Shown here: one piece after another, positions 9,543 through 19,928 of the stretch | Layout: each line of letters opens with the position of its first letter | Numbering within the stretch: position 1 is the first letter of the stretch | From: G965212025 sp965212025 | Lineage (GTDB): Bacteria; Pseudomonadota; Gammaproteobacteria; Poriferisulfidales; Oxydemutatoraceae | NCBI GenBank assembly: GCA_965212025.1 | Contig: OZ243039.1 | Span: 1,302,001-1,366,000, forward strand | Direction: 5' to 3' | DNA: 64,000 nt | Translations under genes and position numbers: made by a program | The notes under the pieces: model-generated | Database searches by the model: none | What the model saw: the letters and a program-made list of their open reading frames with translations, nothing else | Told to the model about the DNA's origin: nothing

Positions 9543-11222
9543 TTAGGGCTTGGTGCCTGTTTCGTTTTCAGCGATTGCCATGCCGATGCCACGTGGATCC
9601 GCTGCGGCTTCGAGCTTGCCGCTGAACTTGTCCAGAACCACCGCCTGCATATTCCCCCAGTTCCTGCCACGGGGCTTGAAGATGTGCCCCATTTTTTTCA
9701 AGGATTTCAGTAATGGTGATGTGAATACTTTGGGTTCCGTTTCCACAACATCCGGCAGATATTGATGATGAAAGCGCTTGAGAGAAACGATTTCCTGCGC
9801 GCCACCCCCTTTCAAAAATTCCAGAATACCAAGTAGAACCATGGTGATGATGCGGCTTCCGCCCGGTGTTCCGAGAACCGCTATGCGGTCATGGGTCTCC
9901 ACAAAACTTGGGCTCATGCTGGATAGCATACGTTTCCCCGGTGCAATCGCGTTAGCTTCCCCACCGGTCAGGCCGTATGCGTTTGCTGTTCCGGGTTGAA
10001 TGGAGAAATCGTCCATCTCGTTGTTCAGCAGCACCCCGGTTCGGGGAGAAATGTAGCCGGATCCAAACGATGTATTTATGGACATGGTCGCTGCAACCAG
10101 ATTGCCATGGTTGTCGGCAATGGAAAAATGCGTGGTATCAAGACCTTTTTGTGGAGAAGCCGTCTTCAATGCAACGCTACGGCTTGCACGGTCCTTATGG
10201 ATAGTGCTGGCAAGCTTTTTGGCGTGGGACAGACTACGCAGTCTCTTCGAGGGAACTTCTACATAATCCTGGTCACCGAGGTAGCTTGCGCGATCCCGGT
10301 ATGCGCGGCGCATGACTTCGATCAACAGATGTTCTGACAGAGGAGACCATTCCTGCGGATCAAAAAGGGAGAGCATATTGAAAATTTCATTCAGGACGAT
10401 ACCGCCTGAGGAGGGCAGGGAGCCCGTCGTGATGGTAGAGCCGGCGTAATGAAAAATGAGGGGAGCCCGCCCAATGATTCGGTACTGCTGAAGATCCGCC
10501 TGCGACCAGATGCCACCACTGCCACGAACATCAGCGACCAAGTCTTGTGCGACCTGACCGCCATAAAAACCGTTTCTGCCATTTTTTGCAATGCTTTCCA
10601 GAGTTCGTGCCAGTTGTTCCTGTCGAATGATCTGACCAATGGCCGGCACATTGCCATTAACCAGAAGCGTGGCTGCTGATGCCGAGTAACGCCTCAGAAT
10701 TCTTAGCTTGCGTTTGGCACGCTGCTGATAGCGGTTGTCGACTGCGAAGCCAGAGCGCGCGGCTTTGATTGCCGGAGACAGCAACGTTTCAAGCGGCAGG
10801 GAACCATAATGCTCGCTGATATAAACCAGTGCTGCCGGGACACCGGGAATACCGGCCGCACTTGACCCATTTAATGATTTCCCGGGAATGACTTTGCCAT
10901 TTTCGTCCAAATACATGTCAGCGCTTGCCGATAAAGGCGCTCGCTCACGTCCATCTATCATGACGGAGTGGCGGTCTTGCTCCCTGTAAAGCAACCAGAA
11001 GCCGCCGCCACCTATCCCGCAGGAATATGGCTCCACGACAGACAGCATGGCAGTGACAGCGACTGCGGCGTCAAAGGCGTTGCCACCTTCCGCAAGCACG
11101 GCGGCACCGGCACGCGTAGCGGCCGGGTGGGCGGTGGCGATCGCGTAGGTGTCATTGGCGAACCCGGAACCACAAGGCAGAAAAAGCCATATCCAAAAGC
11201 AGAGAATGCTAGCTGAGCGCAT
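9543..11222 (-). CDS. ggt: Gamma-glutamyltransferase / glutathione hydrolase
   Basis: A periplasmic Ntn-hydrolase that removes the gamma-glutamyl group from glutathione. The 559 residues begin with a signal peptide (MRSASILCFWIWLFLPCGSGFA) and an AVAAxHPAAT-like start of the large subunit. The autocleavage and nucleophile Thr is in GLDTTHFSIAD near residue 362, followed by NTSFGSGY and the oxyanion GG in LGTPGGSR. Length and domain order are typical. It is transcribed alone and converges on lpxA. The exact in vivo substrate cannot be read from sequence; transpeptidase and hydrolase activity are both possible. Confidence 0.92.
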   Translation of the reverse strand: MRSASILCFWIWLFLPCGSGFANDTYAIATAHPAATRAGAAVLAEGGNAFDAAVAVTAMLSVVEPYSCGIGGGGFWLLYREQDRHSVMIDGRERAPLSASADMYLDENGKVIPGKSLNGSSAAGIPGVPAALVYISEHYGSLPLETLLSPAIKAARSGFAVDNRYQQRAKRKLRILRRYSASAATLLVNGNVPAIGQIIRQEQLARTLESIAKNGRNGFYGGQVAQDLVADVRGSGGIWSQADLQQYRIIGRAPLIFHYAGSTITTGSLPSSGGIVLNEIFNMLSLFDPQEWSPLSEHLLIEVMRRAYRDRASYLGDQDYVEVPSKRLRSLSHAKKLASTIHKDRASRSVALKTASPQKGLDTTHFSIADNHGNLVAATMSINTSFGSGYISPRTGVLLNNEMDDFSIQPGTANAYGLTGGEANAIAPGKRMLSSMSPSFVETHDRIAVLGTPGGSRIITMVLLGILEFLKGGGAQEIVSLKRFHHQYLPDVVETEPKVFTSPLLKSLKKMGHIFKPRGRNWGNMQAVVLDKFSGKLEAAADPRGIGMAIAENETGTKP

Positions 11223-11267
11223 GAGTCCAAGATAACGGGGCAGTTGAGAGTAATAACATTTTAGCCC

Positions 11268-11759
11268 TCAGCCCGGTGTTGGAGAAAAACGTTTTTTTAA
11301 TGCCGAAAGCACAGCCGGACACACGAATTTGCTGATTTCTCCGCCCAGCCTGGCGACTTCGCATATCAAAGTGGAGGAAAGAAAAGTATATTTTTCGTTC
11401 GGCATCAGGAACAAGGTTTCCATCTCGCGGTGGAGTGAGCGGTTCATGCTGGCAAGCTGAAATTCGTACTCAAAGTCGGCAACCGCTCGTAGACCGCGCA
11501 GTACCACCTGTGCCTGGTGGTGGCGTGCAAAGTCCACTAGCAGGCCGTCAAAGCCCACCACTGTTACGTTGGGTAAATATGCCAGCGCCACAGAGGCGAG
11601 CGCGATACGTTCCGCGTGCGAAAAATTTTCTTCCTTGGCTGGAGATGCAGAGACCCCGACGATCACTCTGTCAAACAGGCGCGCTCCCCGTCGTGCCAAG
11701 TCAGAATGTCCGTTGGTTATGGGGTCGAATTTTCCGGGATAGACAGCAATGGTTTTCAT
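11268..11759 (-). CDS. coaD: Pantetheine-phosphate adenylyltransferase
   Basis: The penultimate step of coenzyme A synthesis, adenylylating 4'-phosphopantetheine. The start at 11759 (MKTIAVYPGKFDPITNGH) is preferred to an upstream in-frame start at 11777 because a GGAGCAAGG ribosome site lies between them. The 163 residues carry the nucleotide-binding TNGH motif and the RGLRAVADFEYEFQ segment. The last conserved motif reads SSTLICEVARLGG, with Cys where Arg or Lys is usual (SSTLIREVA), a mild deviation. The usual partner genes (rsmD, a ferredoxin) are not adjacent. Confidence 0.95.
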   Translation of the reverse strand: MKTIAVYPGKFDPITNGHSDLARRGARLFDRVIVGVSASPAKEENFSHAERIALASVALAYLPNVTVVGFDGLLVDFARHHQAQVVLRGLRAVADFEYEFQLASMNRSLHREMETLFLMPNEKYTFLSSTLICEVARLGGEISKFVCPAVLSALKKRFSPTPG

Positions 11760-11865
11760 ATCATCGCCTTGCTCCAAAATATGGTTTCCTGAATACGGAT
11801 GGCGTGAATTTCATAAGTGACGCGCGGTCTGGCAGCATGATCTTGTCTTTTTCCGGCACGGGCTT

Positions 11866-12465
11866 TTACCAAGGTTTATGCAAGCGGAGTGCCAATTTTG
11901 CCACTCTTTTTCCCAGCATTCGGCACAGCTCGCTTTCATGGCTGTCGAGTGAGCGACTGCCCGTCTGTCCCGCGAAGTGACTGGCACCGTATGGCGTACC
12001 TCCGGTCGTGGTCTCACGCAACGCTGCTTCGGTGTAGGGCAAGCCGCAAATAACCATGCCATGGTGTAGCAAAGGGATCATCATGGATAGCAGTGTGCTT
12101 TCGTGTCCTGCGTGCATACTGCCTGTGGAGGTAAAAACAGCCCCTGGCTTTCCCACAAGAGCACCCGTGAACCATTCGGCCGTGGTCTTGTCCAGAAAGT
12201 GTTTTAAGGGTGCCGCCATATTCCCAAAATTTGTCGGGCTGCCGAGTATCAGCCCGGCACACTCTGCAAGATCAGCTGTTTTGGCCCAGGGTGCACTGCC
12301 GGCAGCATGGGCAGGATGGTTTTCGCCGGACGGGTCATGAAATGCCGGAACGGTCATCAGTTTGGCCTCAATACCAGATATACTTTCCACGCCACGCGCG
12401 ATCTGGTGTGCCATTTTTTCTGTGGAACCGCCCAAAGAGTAGTAAAGAATCAAGACTGTGGGCAT
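11866..12465 (-). CDS. wrbA: WrbA-type NAD(P)H:quinone oxidoreductase
   Basis: A flavodoxin-fold FMN protein that reduces quinones by two electrons and limits redox cycling. The 199 residues open with the FMN phosphate loop LILYYSLGGSTEKMA. They then show GSPTNFGNMAAPLKHFLD and FTSTGSMHAGHESTLLSMM, followed by LLHHGM, which together are specific for the WrbA/type IV NQO group rather than short electron-carrier flavodoxins. It lies about 100 bases upstream of coaD on the same strand and may be cotranscribed with it. Confidence 0.88.
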   Translation of the reverse strand: MPTVLILYYSLGGSTEKMAHQIARGVESISGIEAKLMTVPAFHDPSGENHPAHAAGSAPWAKTADLAECAGLILGSPTNFGNMAAPLKHFLDKTTAEWFTGALVGKPGAVFTSTGSMHAGHESTLLSMMIPLLHHGMVICGLPYTEAALRETTTGGTPYGASHFAGQTGSRSLDSHESELCRMLGKRVAKLALRLHKPW

Positions 12466-12621
12466 AATAGCTGGGCGGGTGCTTCGGGCTGTCAGCAGAA
12501 CAGATTGTACAGCAGGCGCAACGAAGCCATGGTTGTTTTGGAAGGTTTCTGTGGACGCTTTCAGCCTTGGTTACGGTCAAACCAGTGATTGTTTTTTTTG
12601 AGAATCTAAACGCCTGACTCA

Positions 12622-12996
12622 ATGCCCATTTACGAATACGAATGCACAGCGTGCGGACACCATATAGAGGTGTTGCAAAGAATTCATGACGCGCCACTGC
12701 GTACATGCGAATCCTGTAACGAACCGGCATTGAAAAAACTGGTATCTGCGAGTGTTTTTCGTTTGGCGGGCAAGGGCTGGTATGAAACAGATTTCAAAAC
12801 CGGTGAGAAACGCAATTTGGCAGATGCGCAGGCGAATGACAGCAAAAACAAAGGCGAAGCAAAGAGCCGTGAGGTCAAAAGCGACAGCGCCAAAAGCAGC
12901 GAAGTGAAAAGTGGCAACGCGAAAAGCCAGGCCGCAACCGGACAAAAAGCAACGGGTGGTGAGAGGAAAAAGCCGGCAGCATCTGACCGTGACTGA
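12622..12996 (+). CDS. FmdB-family zinc-ribbon protein with charged tail
   Basis: A small protein of the FmdB family, whose function is not established. The first 45 residues form the zinc ribbon: MPIYEYECTACGH, then CESCNEP, giving two CxxC pairs. After the conserved KKLVSASVFRLAGKGWY, the remaining half (residues 60-124) is a low-complexity Lys/Ser/Glu/Ala run with loosely repeated KS-SAKSSEVKSG elements, probably disordered. It ends directly at the longest aspS reading frame, the usual fmdB-aspS arrangement of gammaproteobacteria. Confidence 0.88.
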   Translation: MPIYEYECTACGHHIEVLQRIHDAPLRTCESCNEPALKKLVSASVFRLAGKGWYETDFKTGEKRNLADAQANDSKNKGEAKSREVKSDSAKSSEVKSGNAKSQAATGQKATGGERKKPAASDRD

Positions 12997-13059
12997 ATGC
13001 CTCGCGTGCCCAACCGCACAAAGTGGCCGCCAGAAAATGGCACTGTGTGTGGGTATTTC

Positions 13060-14847
13060 GTGAGAAGCCATTACTGCGGCCAGCTGACTCCAGCTTCAAC
13101 GGGGGAGAAGGTAGAAGTTTGCGGCTGGATCAATAGCCATCGCGATCATGGCGGTGTCATTTTCATTGACTTGCGGGACCATACCGGCTTGTTGCAGCTG
13201 GTCGCCAACCCGGAGAATGAACCGGTTTTTCAGAAAGCCGAGAAAGCCCGAAGCGAATACGTTTTGTATGCCTGCGGCACTTTGCGAATTCGCCCGGAAG
13301 GGACTGTAAACCCTGCCATAGCCACTGGGGGTGTGGAGCTGGTTTGTGACGAGCTGGAAATATTGAATGAATCCCTGCCCCCTCCATTTCGGTTTGATGA
13401 CCCAACAGTAGGCGAAGATACCCGCATGCAATTTCGCTATGTCGATTTGCGTCAGCCTGAAAAGCAACACAATCTGAGATTGAGAGCGCGGGTCAATCAC
13501 ACTTTGCGCGGGTTCCTGGAAAGCCAGGGGTTTCTTGAAATTGAGACTCCGGTGTTGAGCAAAGCCACGCCAGAGGGCGCGCGTGATTATTTGGTGCCAA
13601 GCCGTACACAAAGTGGCGCATTTTTTGCGTTGCCGCAGTCGCCGCAATTGTTCAAGCAGCTTTTGATGGTAGGTGGCATGGATCGCTATTACCAAGTCGT
13701 ACGGTGTTTCAGAGATGAAGACTTGCGGGCGGATCGCCAGCCAGAATTTACACAACTGGATATCGAAGCTTCGTTTCAGAAGGAAAGCGACATCATGGGG
13801 TTAACGACGACTCTGCTGCGCAAGCTTTTTCAGGAGCTGCTGTCCGTGTCGCTGCCAGAATCGTTTCCGCATTTAAGTTACGCGGATGCCCTACAGCTTT
13901 ATGGAACGGACCGTCCGGATTTGCGCGTAACACTGGTGCTGAAAGAAGTCGGGGATTTGTTGACCGAGACGCAATTTAATGTTTTTGCAGCCCCCGCCAA
14001 TGACCCTCAGGGTCGTGTCGCTGTACTGAAACTCCCTGGCGGTAACAGTTTGTCACGTGGAGAAATAGACGCCTTGACCGAATGGTTGCGAGGGATGGGG
14101 GCTTCCGGACTCGCTTACATTAAATGCAAACAACTTGCGGCAGGACGTGAAGGCCTGCAATCTCCCATTCTGAAGTTTATTGACGACCAGGCTCTGGGGG
14201 CTATATTGGCAAGGTGTGACGCAGAGGATGGAGATATCCTTTTCTTTGGTGCCGGTAAAGCGACCTTGGTCAACGAAACCATTGGGGCGTTGCGTGTGCG
14301 CCTGGGGAAGGCATACGGGTTTTTTCAGGAAGGGTGGCAGCCCTTATGGGTTGTGGATTTTCCGCTCTTCGCTTATGACGGGCAAAGAGCACGCTGGAAA
14401 TCCTTGCACCATCCTTTCACCGCCCCAGTGAACAGTGACGTGGTGGCACTGAGCGGTGCGCCAGGCGCTGCTATGGCGCGGGCATACGATGTTGTGCTCA
14501 ATGGGGTGGAACTGGGCGGCGGTTCTGTCAGAATTCATGACCACAATACACAGCGGGAGATTTTCAAAATTTTAGGCATGGACGAGGCGGAAATGGAAAG
14601 CAAGTTTGGTTTCCTGCTACGGGCTTTTCGGTACGGTTGCCCGCCTCATGCAGGCATTGCCTTGGGCCTGGATCGTTTGGTGATGCTGATGGTTGGTGCT
14701 TCCTCGATTCGTGATGTCATCGCGTTTCCGAAAACCCAGATTGCCGGTTGCCCATTAACCGGTGCCCCGACACCGGTTGAAGCAGAGCAACTTCGAGAAC
14801 TGGGTATGTGCTTGATTGCCAACGAGAAACAGAGAACGAAAGACTGA
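13060..14847 (+). CDS. aspS: Aspartyl-tRNA synthetase (bacterial type)
   Basis: Charges tRNA-Asp with aspartate. Family members start MRSHYCG; that sequence begins here at GTG 13060, so the in-frame ATG at 12997 (21 residues upstream, abutting fmdB) is probably not used. The 595 residues show an N-terminal OB anticodon-binding domain and class II motif 2 (FRDEDLRADRQPEFTQLD). An inserted GAD domain specific to bacterial AspRS follows, and motif 3 (GIALGLDRLVML) lies near the end. Whether it also charges tRNA-Asn cannot be judged here. Confidence 0.95.
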   Translation: MRSHYCGQLTPASTGEKVEVCGWINSHRDHGGVIFIDLRDHTGLLQLVANPENEPVFQKAEKARSEYVLYACGTLRIRPEGTVNPAIATGGVELVCDELEILNESLPPPFRFDDPTVGEDTRMQFRYVDLRQPEKQHNLRLRARVNHTLRGFLESQGFLEIETPVLSKATPEGARDYLVPSRTQSGAFFALPQSPQLFKQLLMVGGMDRYYQVVRCFRDEDLRADRQPEFTQLDIEASFQKESDIMGLTTTLLRKLFQELLSVSLPESFPHLSYADALQLYGTDRPDLRVTLVLKEVGDLLTETQFNVFAAPANDPQGRVAVLKLPGGNSLSRGEIDALTEWLRGMGASGLAYIKCKQLAAGREGLQSPILKFIDDQALGAILARCDAEDGDILFFGAGKATLVNETIGALRVRLGKAYGFFQEGWQPLWVVDFPLFAYDGQRARWKSLHHPFTAPVNSDVVALSGAPGAAMARAYDVVLNGVELGGGSVRIHDHNTQREIFKILGMDEAEMESKFGFLLRAFRYGCPPHAGIALGLDRLVMLMVGASSIRDVIAFPKTQIAGCPLTGAPTPVEAEQLRELGMCLIANEKQRTKD

Positions 14848-15077
14848 TTGGACTGATGCCTAACCGCTATTTTATACATCCGGCTTTTCGGCATCGTTTC
14901 GCGCCTGATATTCATGAAGACGTGGAACATGCTTTCGCTTTGGAACTGGGGAAGCCGGGTCTCGTTGAGTCCAAAGGAGCATTGCGAACATGGCTGGCTT
15001 GAAAAGCGCGACAATGGATTTATGCGATGAGCAATAGGCGCATGATTGCCAGCCCGGTCGATAGAGGGTTTTAAGTC
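14848..15077 (+). other. Spacer between aspS and yebC, with a doubtful 48-codon frame
   Basis: A frame at 14856-15002 begins MPNRYFIHPAFRHRF and starts eight bases after the aspS stop, but it matches nothing I recognise and has no clear ribosome site. Relatives often carry a small gene between aspS and yebC, so a real short protein is possible. Confidence 0.25.
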
Positions 15078-15821
15078 ATGTCAGGCCACAGCAAGTGGTC
15101 AAATATCCAGCACCGAAAAAAAGCACAGGATGTTCTTCGCGGCAAACTCTTTACGCGTCTGTTGCGCGAAGTGACTGTTGCAGCCCGGAATGGAAATTCT
15201 GATTCCAGTACGAATTCGAGATTGCGCCTGGCTGTGGAAAAAGCTTCTGCCGCCAACGTCAGCAAAGACAATATTCAGCGGGCGATCAAGCGTGGTGCCG
15301 AGAAAGGGAGAGGGGAGTCTTGCCAGGCAGTACGGTACGAAGGTTACGGTCCTGGCAATGTGGCGATTTTAGTGGATTGTTTGACTGATAACCGAAACCG
15401 AACCAGTGCATCTATCCGTTACGCTTTTTCTCGGCATGGAGGCCGGCTGGTTGAAGCGGGAGCGCTGACTTATCTGTTCAGGCAGCTGGGGGTCATTAGC
15501 TGTTCGTCTGAAATTTCCGAAGACCGGTTGGTAGAATTGGCACTTGAGGCTGGCGCTGAGGATGTGGTGGCAGAGCAGGACTGTACAGAAGTCATAACGA
15601 CACCTGAAGCGTTTTCTTATGTGAAAAATTACTTGGCAGAGGCCGGGATTGAGTGTGAGCATGCCGAGTTGCTCATGCGCGCGGAACTTGAACTTTACTG
15701 CGATCCTGAAGTCAGACGGAAAGTCACCAACTTGCTTGAAATCATTGAGGATCTGGATGACGTTGAGGCGGTTTGGTGCAACATACTTCCGTTTGTTGAC
15801 AGCGTGGAAACGCCTGATTGA
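15078..15821 (+). CDS. yebC: YebC/PmpR (TACO1-like) family protein
   Basis: A conserved three-domain protein, described as a DNA-binding regulator in some bacteria and as a factor that relieves ribosome stalling at proline runs in others. The second role is of interest here because dnaX encodes long Pro-Pro-Ser runs. The 247 residues begin with the invariant MSGHSKWSNIQHRKKAQD and include the family core ASAANVSKDNIQRAIKRG and RYEGYGPGNVAILVDCLTDN. The ruvC start follows the stop directly. Confidence 0.95.
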   Translation: MSGHSKWSNIQHRKKAQDVLRGKLFTRLLREVTVAARNGNSDSSTNSRLRLAVEKASAANVSKDNIQRAIKRGAEKGRGESCQAVRYEGYGPGNVAILVDCLTDNRNRTSASIRYAFSRHGGRLVEAGALTYLFRQLGVISCSSEISEDRLVELALEAGAEDVVAEQDCTEVITTPEAFSYVKNYLAEAGIECEHAELLMRAELELYCDPEVRRKVTNLLEIIEDLDDVEAVWCNILPFVDSVETPD

Positions 15822-16322
15822 ATGCCGAGTCGCGAGCGGATTATAGGGATAGATCCGGGGTACAGGGTCACCGGCTACGGGGTCGTGGAAAGTTGTGGGC
15901 AACAGTTGCGTTATCTGGACAGCGGGCTGCTAAAATTGCCTGAAGGTGACGTAGCCACACGCGTTTACAAGGTTTTTGACGGCTTGGGCAAAGTTCTGCG
16001 AGAGCAGCCCTTACAGGCTTTTGCGCTGGAAGATATTTTTGTATCCAGGAACCCGCGCGCTGCTTTGAAATTGGGGATGGTGCGCGGTGCGGCAATTTGT
16101 GCCGCTGCCCATTCAGGCTTGCCGGTCAGTGAGTACAGCCCTCGTTTCGTAAAAAAAGCCTTGACGGGAAATGGGAATGCGTCTAAAAGCCAAGTGAAAT
16201 ATATGGTCGCACGTCTTTTAAAAATCACCGAGCCGCCTTCCGACGATGAGTCTGATGCGCTGGCCGTGGCAATTTGCCAGGCTTTCTGTGGTGCCACAGC
16301 CCGTCGCTTAAAAACCTCATGA
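15822..16322 (+). CDS. ruvC: Holliday junction resolvase RuvC
   Basis: A dimeric endonuclease that cuts Holliday junctions made by RecA and moved by RuvAB. The 166 residues show the four acidic catalytic positions: Asp in IIGIDPG (residue 11), Glu in FALEDIF (about 70), and the pair in DDESDALAVA (about 142-149). Length is normal (E. coli 173). It starts immediately after yebC and its stop overlaps the ruvA start (ATGA), the standard coupled arrangement. Confidence 0.96.
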   Translation: MPSRERIIGIDPGYRVTGYGVVESCGQQLRYLDSGLLKLPEGDVATRVYKVFDGLGKVLREQPLQAFALEDIFVSRNPRAALKLGMVRGAAICAAAHSGLPVSEYSPRFVKKALTGNGNASKSQVKYMVARLLKITEPPSDDESDALAVAICQAFCGATARRLKTS

Positions 16323-16915
16323 TCGCAAGCATTCGCGGCAAACTGATTGAAAAGTCACCACCCCGACTCACGGTGGATGTGTGTGGTGTGGGCTATGAGC
16401 TGCAAGCCCCCATGTCTACTTTTTATCACCTTCCAGACGTGGGAGAGGAAGTTAGTTTGCAGACTTTCCAGAAATTTCGGGATGACCAATTCGTGCTGTA
16501 CGCTTTTCTGAAAGCGACTGACAAAATGGTTTTTTGCGATTTGATCAAGTTAAACAAAGTAGGACCTCACGTTGCTTTGAACATTCTTTCCAGCATGGAT
16601 GCCGTTGCCTTCAAACAGTGCATCATTGATGAAGACGAAGGGAGGTTGGTGTGCTTGCCGGGAATAGGTGCCAAGACGGCGAAGCGGATTGTTTTTGAAA
16701 TGAAAAGTCGTTTGAATAATAAAACCTGGGATGCGATTAGGGCATCTGGTGAAGCACCGTACGCGCCCGAAAGCTCTGCTGAAGAGGATGCGCGCGAGGC
16801 ACTGATCACTTTGGGTTACAGGCAAAATGAAGCAAAAAAGAAGGTGAACAAAATTACGACTGTCGGACTCAGTACGGAAGAAATCATACGCAAGGCTTTG
16901 TCCGGCACCGCCTGA
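16319..16915 (+). CDS. ruvA: Holliday junction branch migration protein RuvA
   Basis: A tetramer that grips the Holliday junction and loads the RuvB helicase. The start at ATG 16319 gives MIASIRGKL and overlaps the ruvC stop. The 198 residues contain the OB domain, two helix-hairpin-helix elements (KVGPHVALNIL and LPGIGAKTAKRIV), and the C-terminal RuvB-contacting domain (EDAREALITLGYRQNEA). ruvB does not follow: 464 bases later the 16S rRNA begins. The RuvB-binding domain is intact, so ruvB is probably elsewhere in the genome. Confidence 0.96.
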   Translation: MIASIRGKLIEKSPPRLTVDVCGVGYELQAPMSTFYHLPDVGEEVSLQTFQKFRDDQFVLYAFLKATDKMVFCDLIKLNKVGPHVALNILSSMDAVAFKQCIIDEDEGRLVCLPGIGAKTAKRIVFEMKSRLNNKTWDAIRASGEAPYAPESSAEEDAREALITLGYRQNEAKKKVNKITTVGLSTEEIIRKALSGTA

Positions 16916-17165
16916 ATTTTGTGTTTCCTTGAACCTCGCCTGCACTTTTGCGAGGGGTTGCCATCAGATTTCGCGGCTGAAAGCTTGGCCACATTCTGGT
17001 GCGACAAAGAAAGACTGATCTAAAAATCGCTTATGGATCATGCAAAAAACATCACCATGATCATCTCATCTGTCCTACCGAAGCATGGGTCATAAACTGC
17101 GTTGCGGGCGTTATTTTCTGTCAGAAGGAGATGCTCGTACTTTGGCTTCGCAGCGGTATTGCAGC
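16916..17165 (+). other. Spacer between ruvA and the 16S promoter
   Basis: No gene is seen here and no trace of ruvB in any frame. A hairpin CCTCGC-loop-GCGAGG occurs just after ruvA (16934-16955) but lacks a U-run, so it is not a convincing terminator. The rest is unremarkable. Confidence 0.4.
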
Positions 17166-17193
17166 TTGATTTGTGGAATATGAGTGGTATTAT
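17166..17193 (+). promoter_or_regulatory. Promoter of the 16S rRNA gene
   Basis: TTGATT (17166-17171) and TATTAT (17188-17193) are 16 bases apart, and TGG directly precedes the -10 element (an extended -10). Transcription should start near 17200, leaving a leader of about 180 bases that contains the processing stem and the boxB/boxA-like elements. Predicted by eye. Confidence 0.6.
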
Positions 17194-17245
17194 TGATCGC
17201 ACGTTGGAACCCTTGAGTTCCGGTTCTTTTAAAAACCAATAGCCA

Positions 17246-17267
17246 GTTAATTTGTATGGGTGCCCAC
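17246..17267 (+). other. 5' arm of the pre-16S processing stem
   Basis: These 22 bases pair over their whole length with 18959-18980 downstream of the 16S gene (19 Watson-Crick and 3 G-U pairs). A stem that closes around 16S is the known substrate of RNase III in rRNA maturation. Confidence 0.85.
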
Positions 17268-17311
17268 GGCGTTGGCGGAGACGCTAGAGTCGTGGTGCTG
17301 AGACTGTTTGA

Positions 17312-17340
17312 GCCTCGTAAGAGGCGAGAGAGTCTTTAAC
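17312..17340 (+). promoter_or_regulatory. boxB/boxA-like antitermination leader
   Basis: A perfect GCCTC-GTAA-GAGGC hairpin (17312-17325) with a GNRA tetraloop is followed by TCTTTAAC (17333-17340), which matches the core of the rRNA boxA element (TGCTCTTTAACA). The order hairpin then boxA is that of Nus-dependent rRNA leaders. nusA is in this window at 37.5-39 kb. Confidence 0.6.
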
Positions 17341-17379
17341 CACAATTCCAGGAATTTCCTGATGAGAATCAGGGAAAAA

Positions 17380-18935
<1,556 letters not shown>

Positions 18936-18958
18936 AAGTAAAGCGTTCAGCGAGCGAA

Positions 18959-18980
18959 GTGGGTATCCATACAAGTTAAC
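18959..18980 (+). other. 3' arm of the pre-16S processing stem
   Basis: Pairs along all 22 bases with 17246-17267 upstream of the gene, starting 24 bases after the mature 3' end. This shows that the transcript is built to mature as a 16S-only precursor rather than as the first part of a longer operon. Confidence 0.85.
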
Positions 18981-18990
18981 CAGCATAGAG

Positions 18991-19019
18991 AGCAGGGCTT
19001 GATAGGCCCGGGTGCTTTT
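18991..19019 (+). terminator. Terminator-like hairpin after 16S
   Basis: AGCAGGGC (18991-18998) pairs with GCCC and TGCT (19006-19009 and 19013-19016) across a three-G bulge and is followed by a short TTTT. A modest intrinsic terminator, placed where a monocistronic 16S transcript would end. Confidence 0.5.
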
Positions 19020-19163
19020 ATCCAAATTTGAACGAGTGCTTCTGCACCGTGATATGATGTCGGAGATGCCAGATGCGGTATGAAAACTATCGTATGTATC
19101 TGTGGGTGACTTGGGCATATCAATCTTTAGTTTTGTAAGAAACTATTTTGATAACGGAGATAT

Positions 19164-19826
19164 TTGAGCTTGACGTCTAAACAGTTTTCAATACACGCCA
19201 GAGAACGTAAGCATCGAGGACGTGCTGCGAGTCGGCATTTGCGTGCGCAAAAGCGTGTGCCTGGCGTGCTTTATGGGGGAGGTGAGCCGCCCCTTATGAT
19301 TGATTTGCACCGTTACGAATTGAACCGGCACCTGGGAATCGAATCTTTTTATTCCCACGTGCTGGAAGTGTTGGTTGACGGTCAAAGGGTGCTTGCTCTG
19401 CTCAAGGATTTGCAGCGTTGTCCGGTTGACGGCGAAATAGAACATATTGATTTTTTGCGTGTTACCCGGGATCATAAGGTAACAGTTCACGTTCCCTTGC
19501 ATTTTGCGGGAGAGAAAGACTGCGTTGGTGTGAAAAAACAGGGAGGCGTTATCAGCCATCTGGTTACGGACGTGGAAGTGATTTGCTTGCCCAAAGATTT
19601 ACCGGAATATCTGGAAGCGGATATCAGTAAGCTTGAGATAGGGCGTTCTTTGCATTTGGGGGACGTTAAGCTGCCCAAAGGTGTCGAAATGGTCATGTTG
19701 CTTCAAAACACTGATGCATACGTAGCGATTGCCAGCGTGTTTAAGCCCCGTGTTCAAGGGACTGAAACGGAAACCGAAGACGCGACTGTGGAATCCGATA
19801 CTGAAAGCGAGGTGGACAATGACTGA
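19164..19826 (+). CDS. rplY: Large-subunit ribosomal protein L25 (CTC form)
   Basis: Binds 5S rRNA in the large subunit. The 220 residues are the long, general-stress CTC-type form: an N-terminal L25 domain (RKHRGRAASRHLRAQKRVPGVLYGG) and a C-terminal TL5 beta domain, ending in an acidic tail rich in Glu, Thr and Asp. The start is TTG 19164 or TTG 19170, with GGAGA at 19156-19160 favouring the second by spacing. The usual neighbours prs and pth are absent; it sits alone between 16S and hflK. Confidence 0.93.
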   Translation: MSLTSKQFSIHARERKHRGRAASRHLRAQKRVPGVLYGGGEPPLMIDLHRYELNRHLGIESFYSHVLEVLVDGQRVLALLKDLQRCPVDGEIEHIDFLRVTRDHKVTVHVPLHFAGEKDCVGVKKQGGVISHLVTDVEVICLPKDLPEYLEADISKLEIGRSLHLGDVKLPKGVEMVMLLQNTDAYVAIASVFKPRVQGTETETEDATVESDTESEVDND

Positions 19827-19928
19827 AGCAATCTGGAGCTTTGTGCTGCTCCAAAGTTTTTTGCCACACTGTGGCTGCAGAGTGCAGGCCGTCGCGTTTT
19901 ATTTTAATTGACAGCAGGAGGGCGAACA

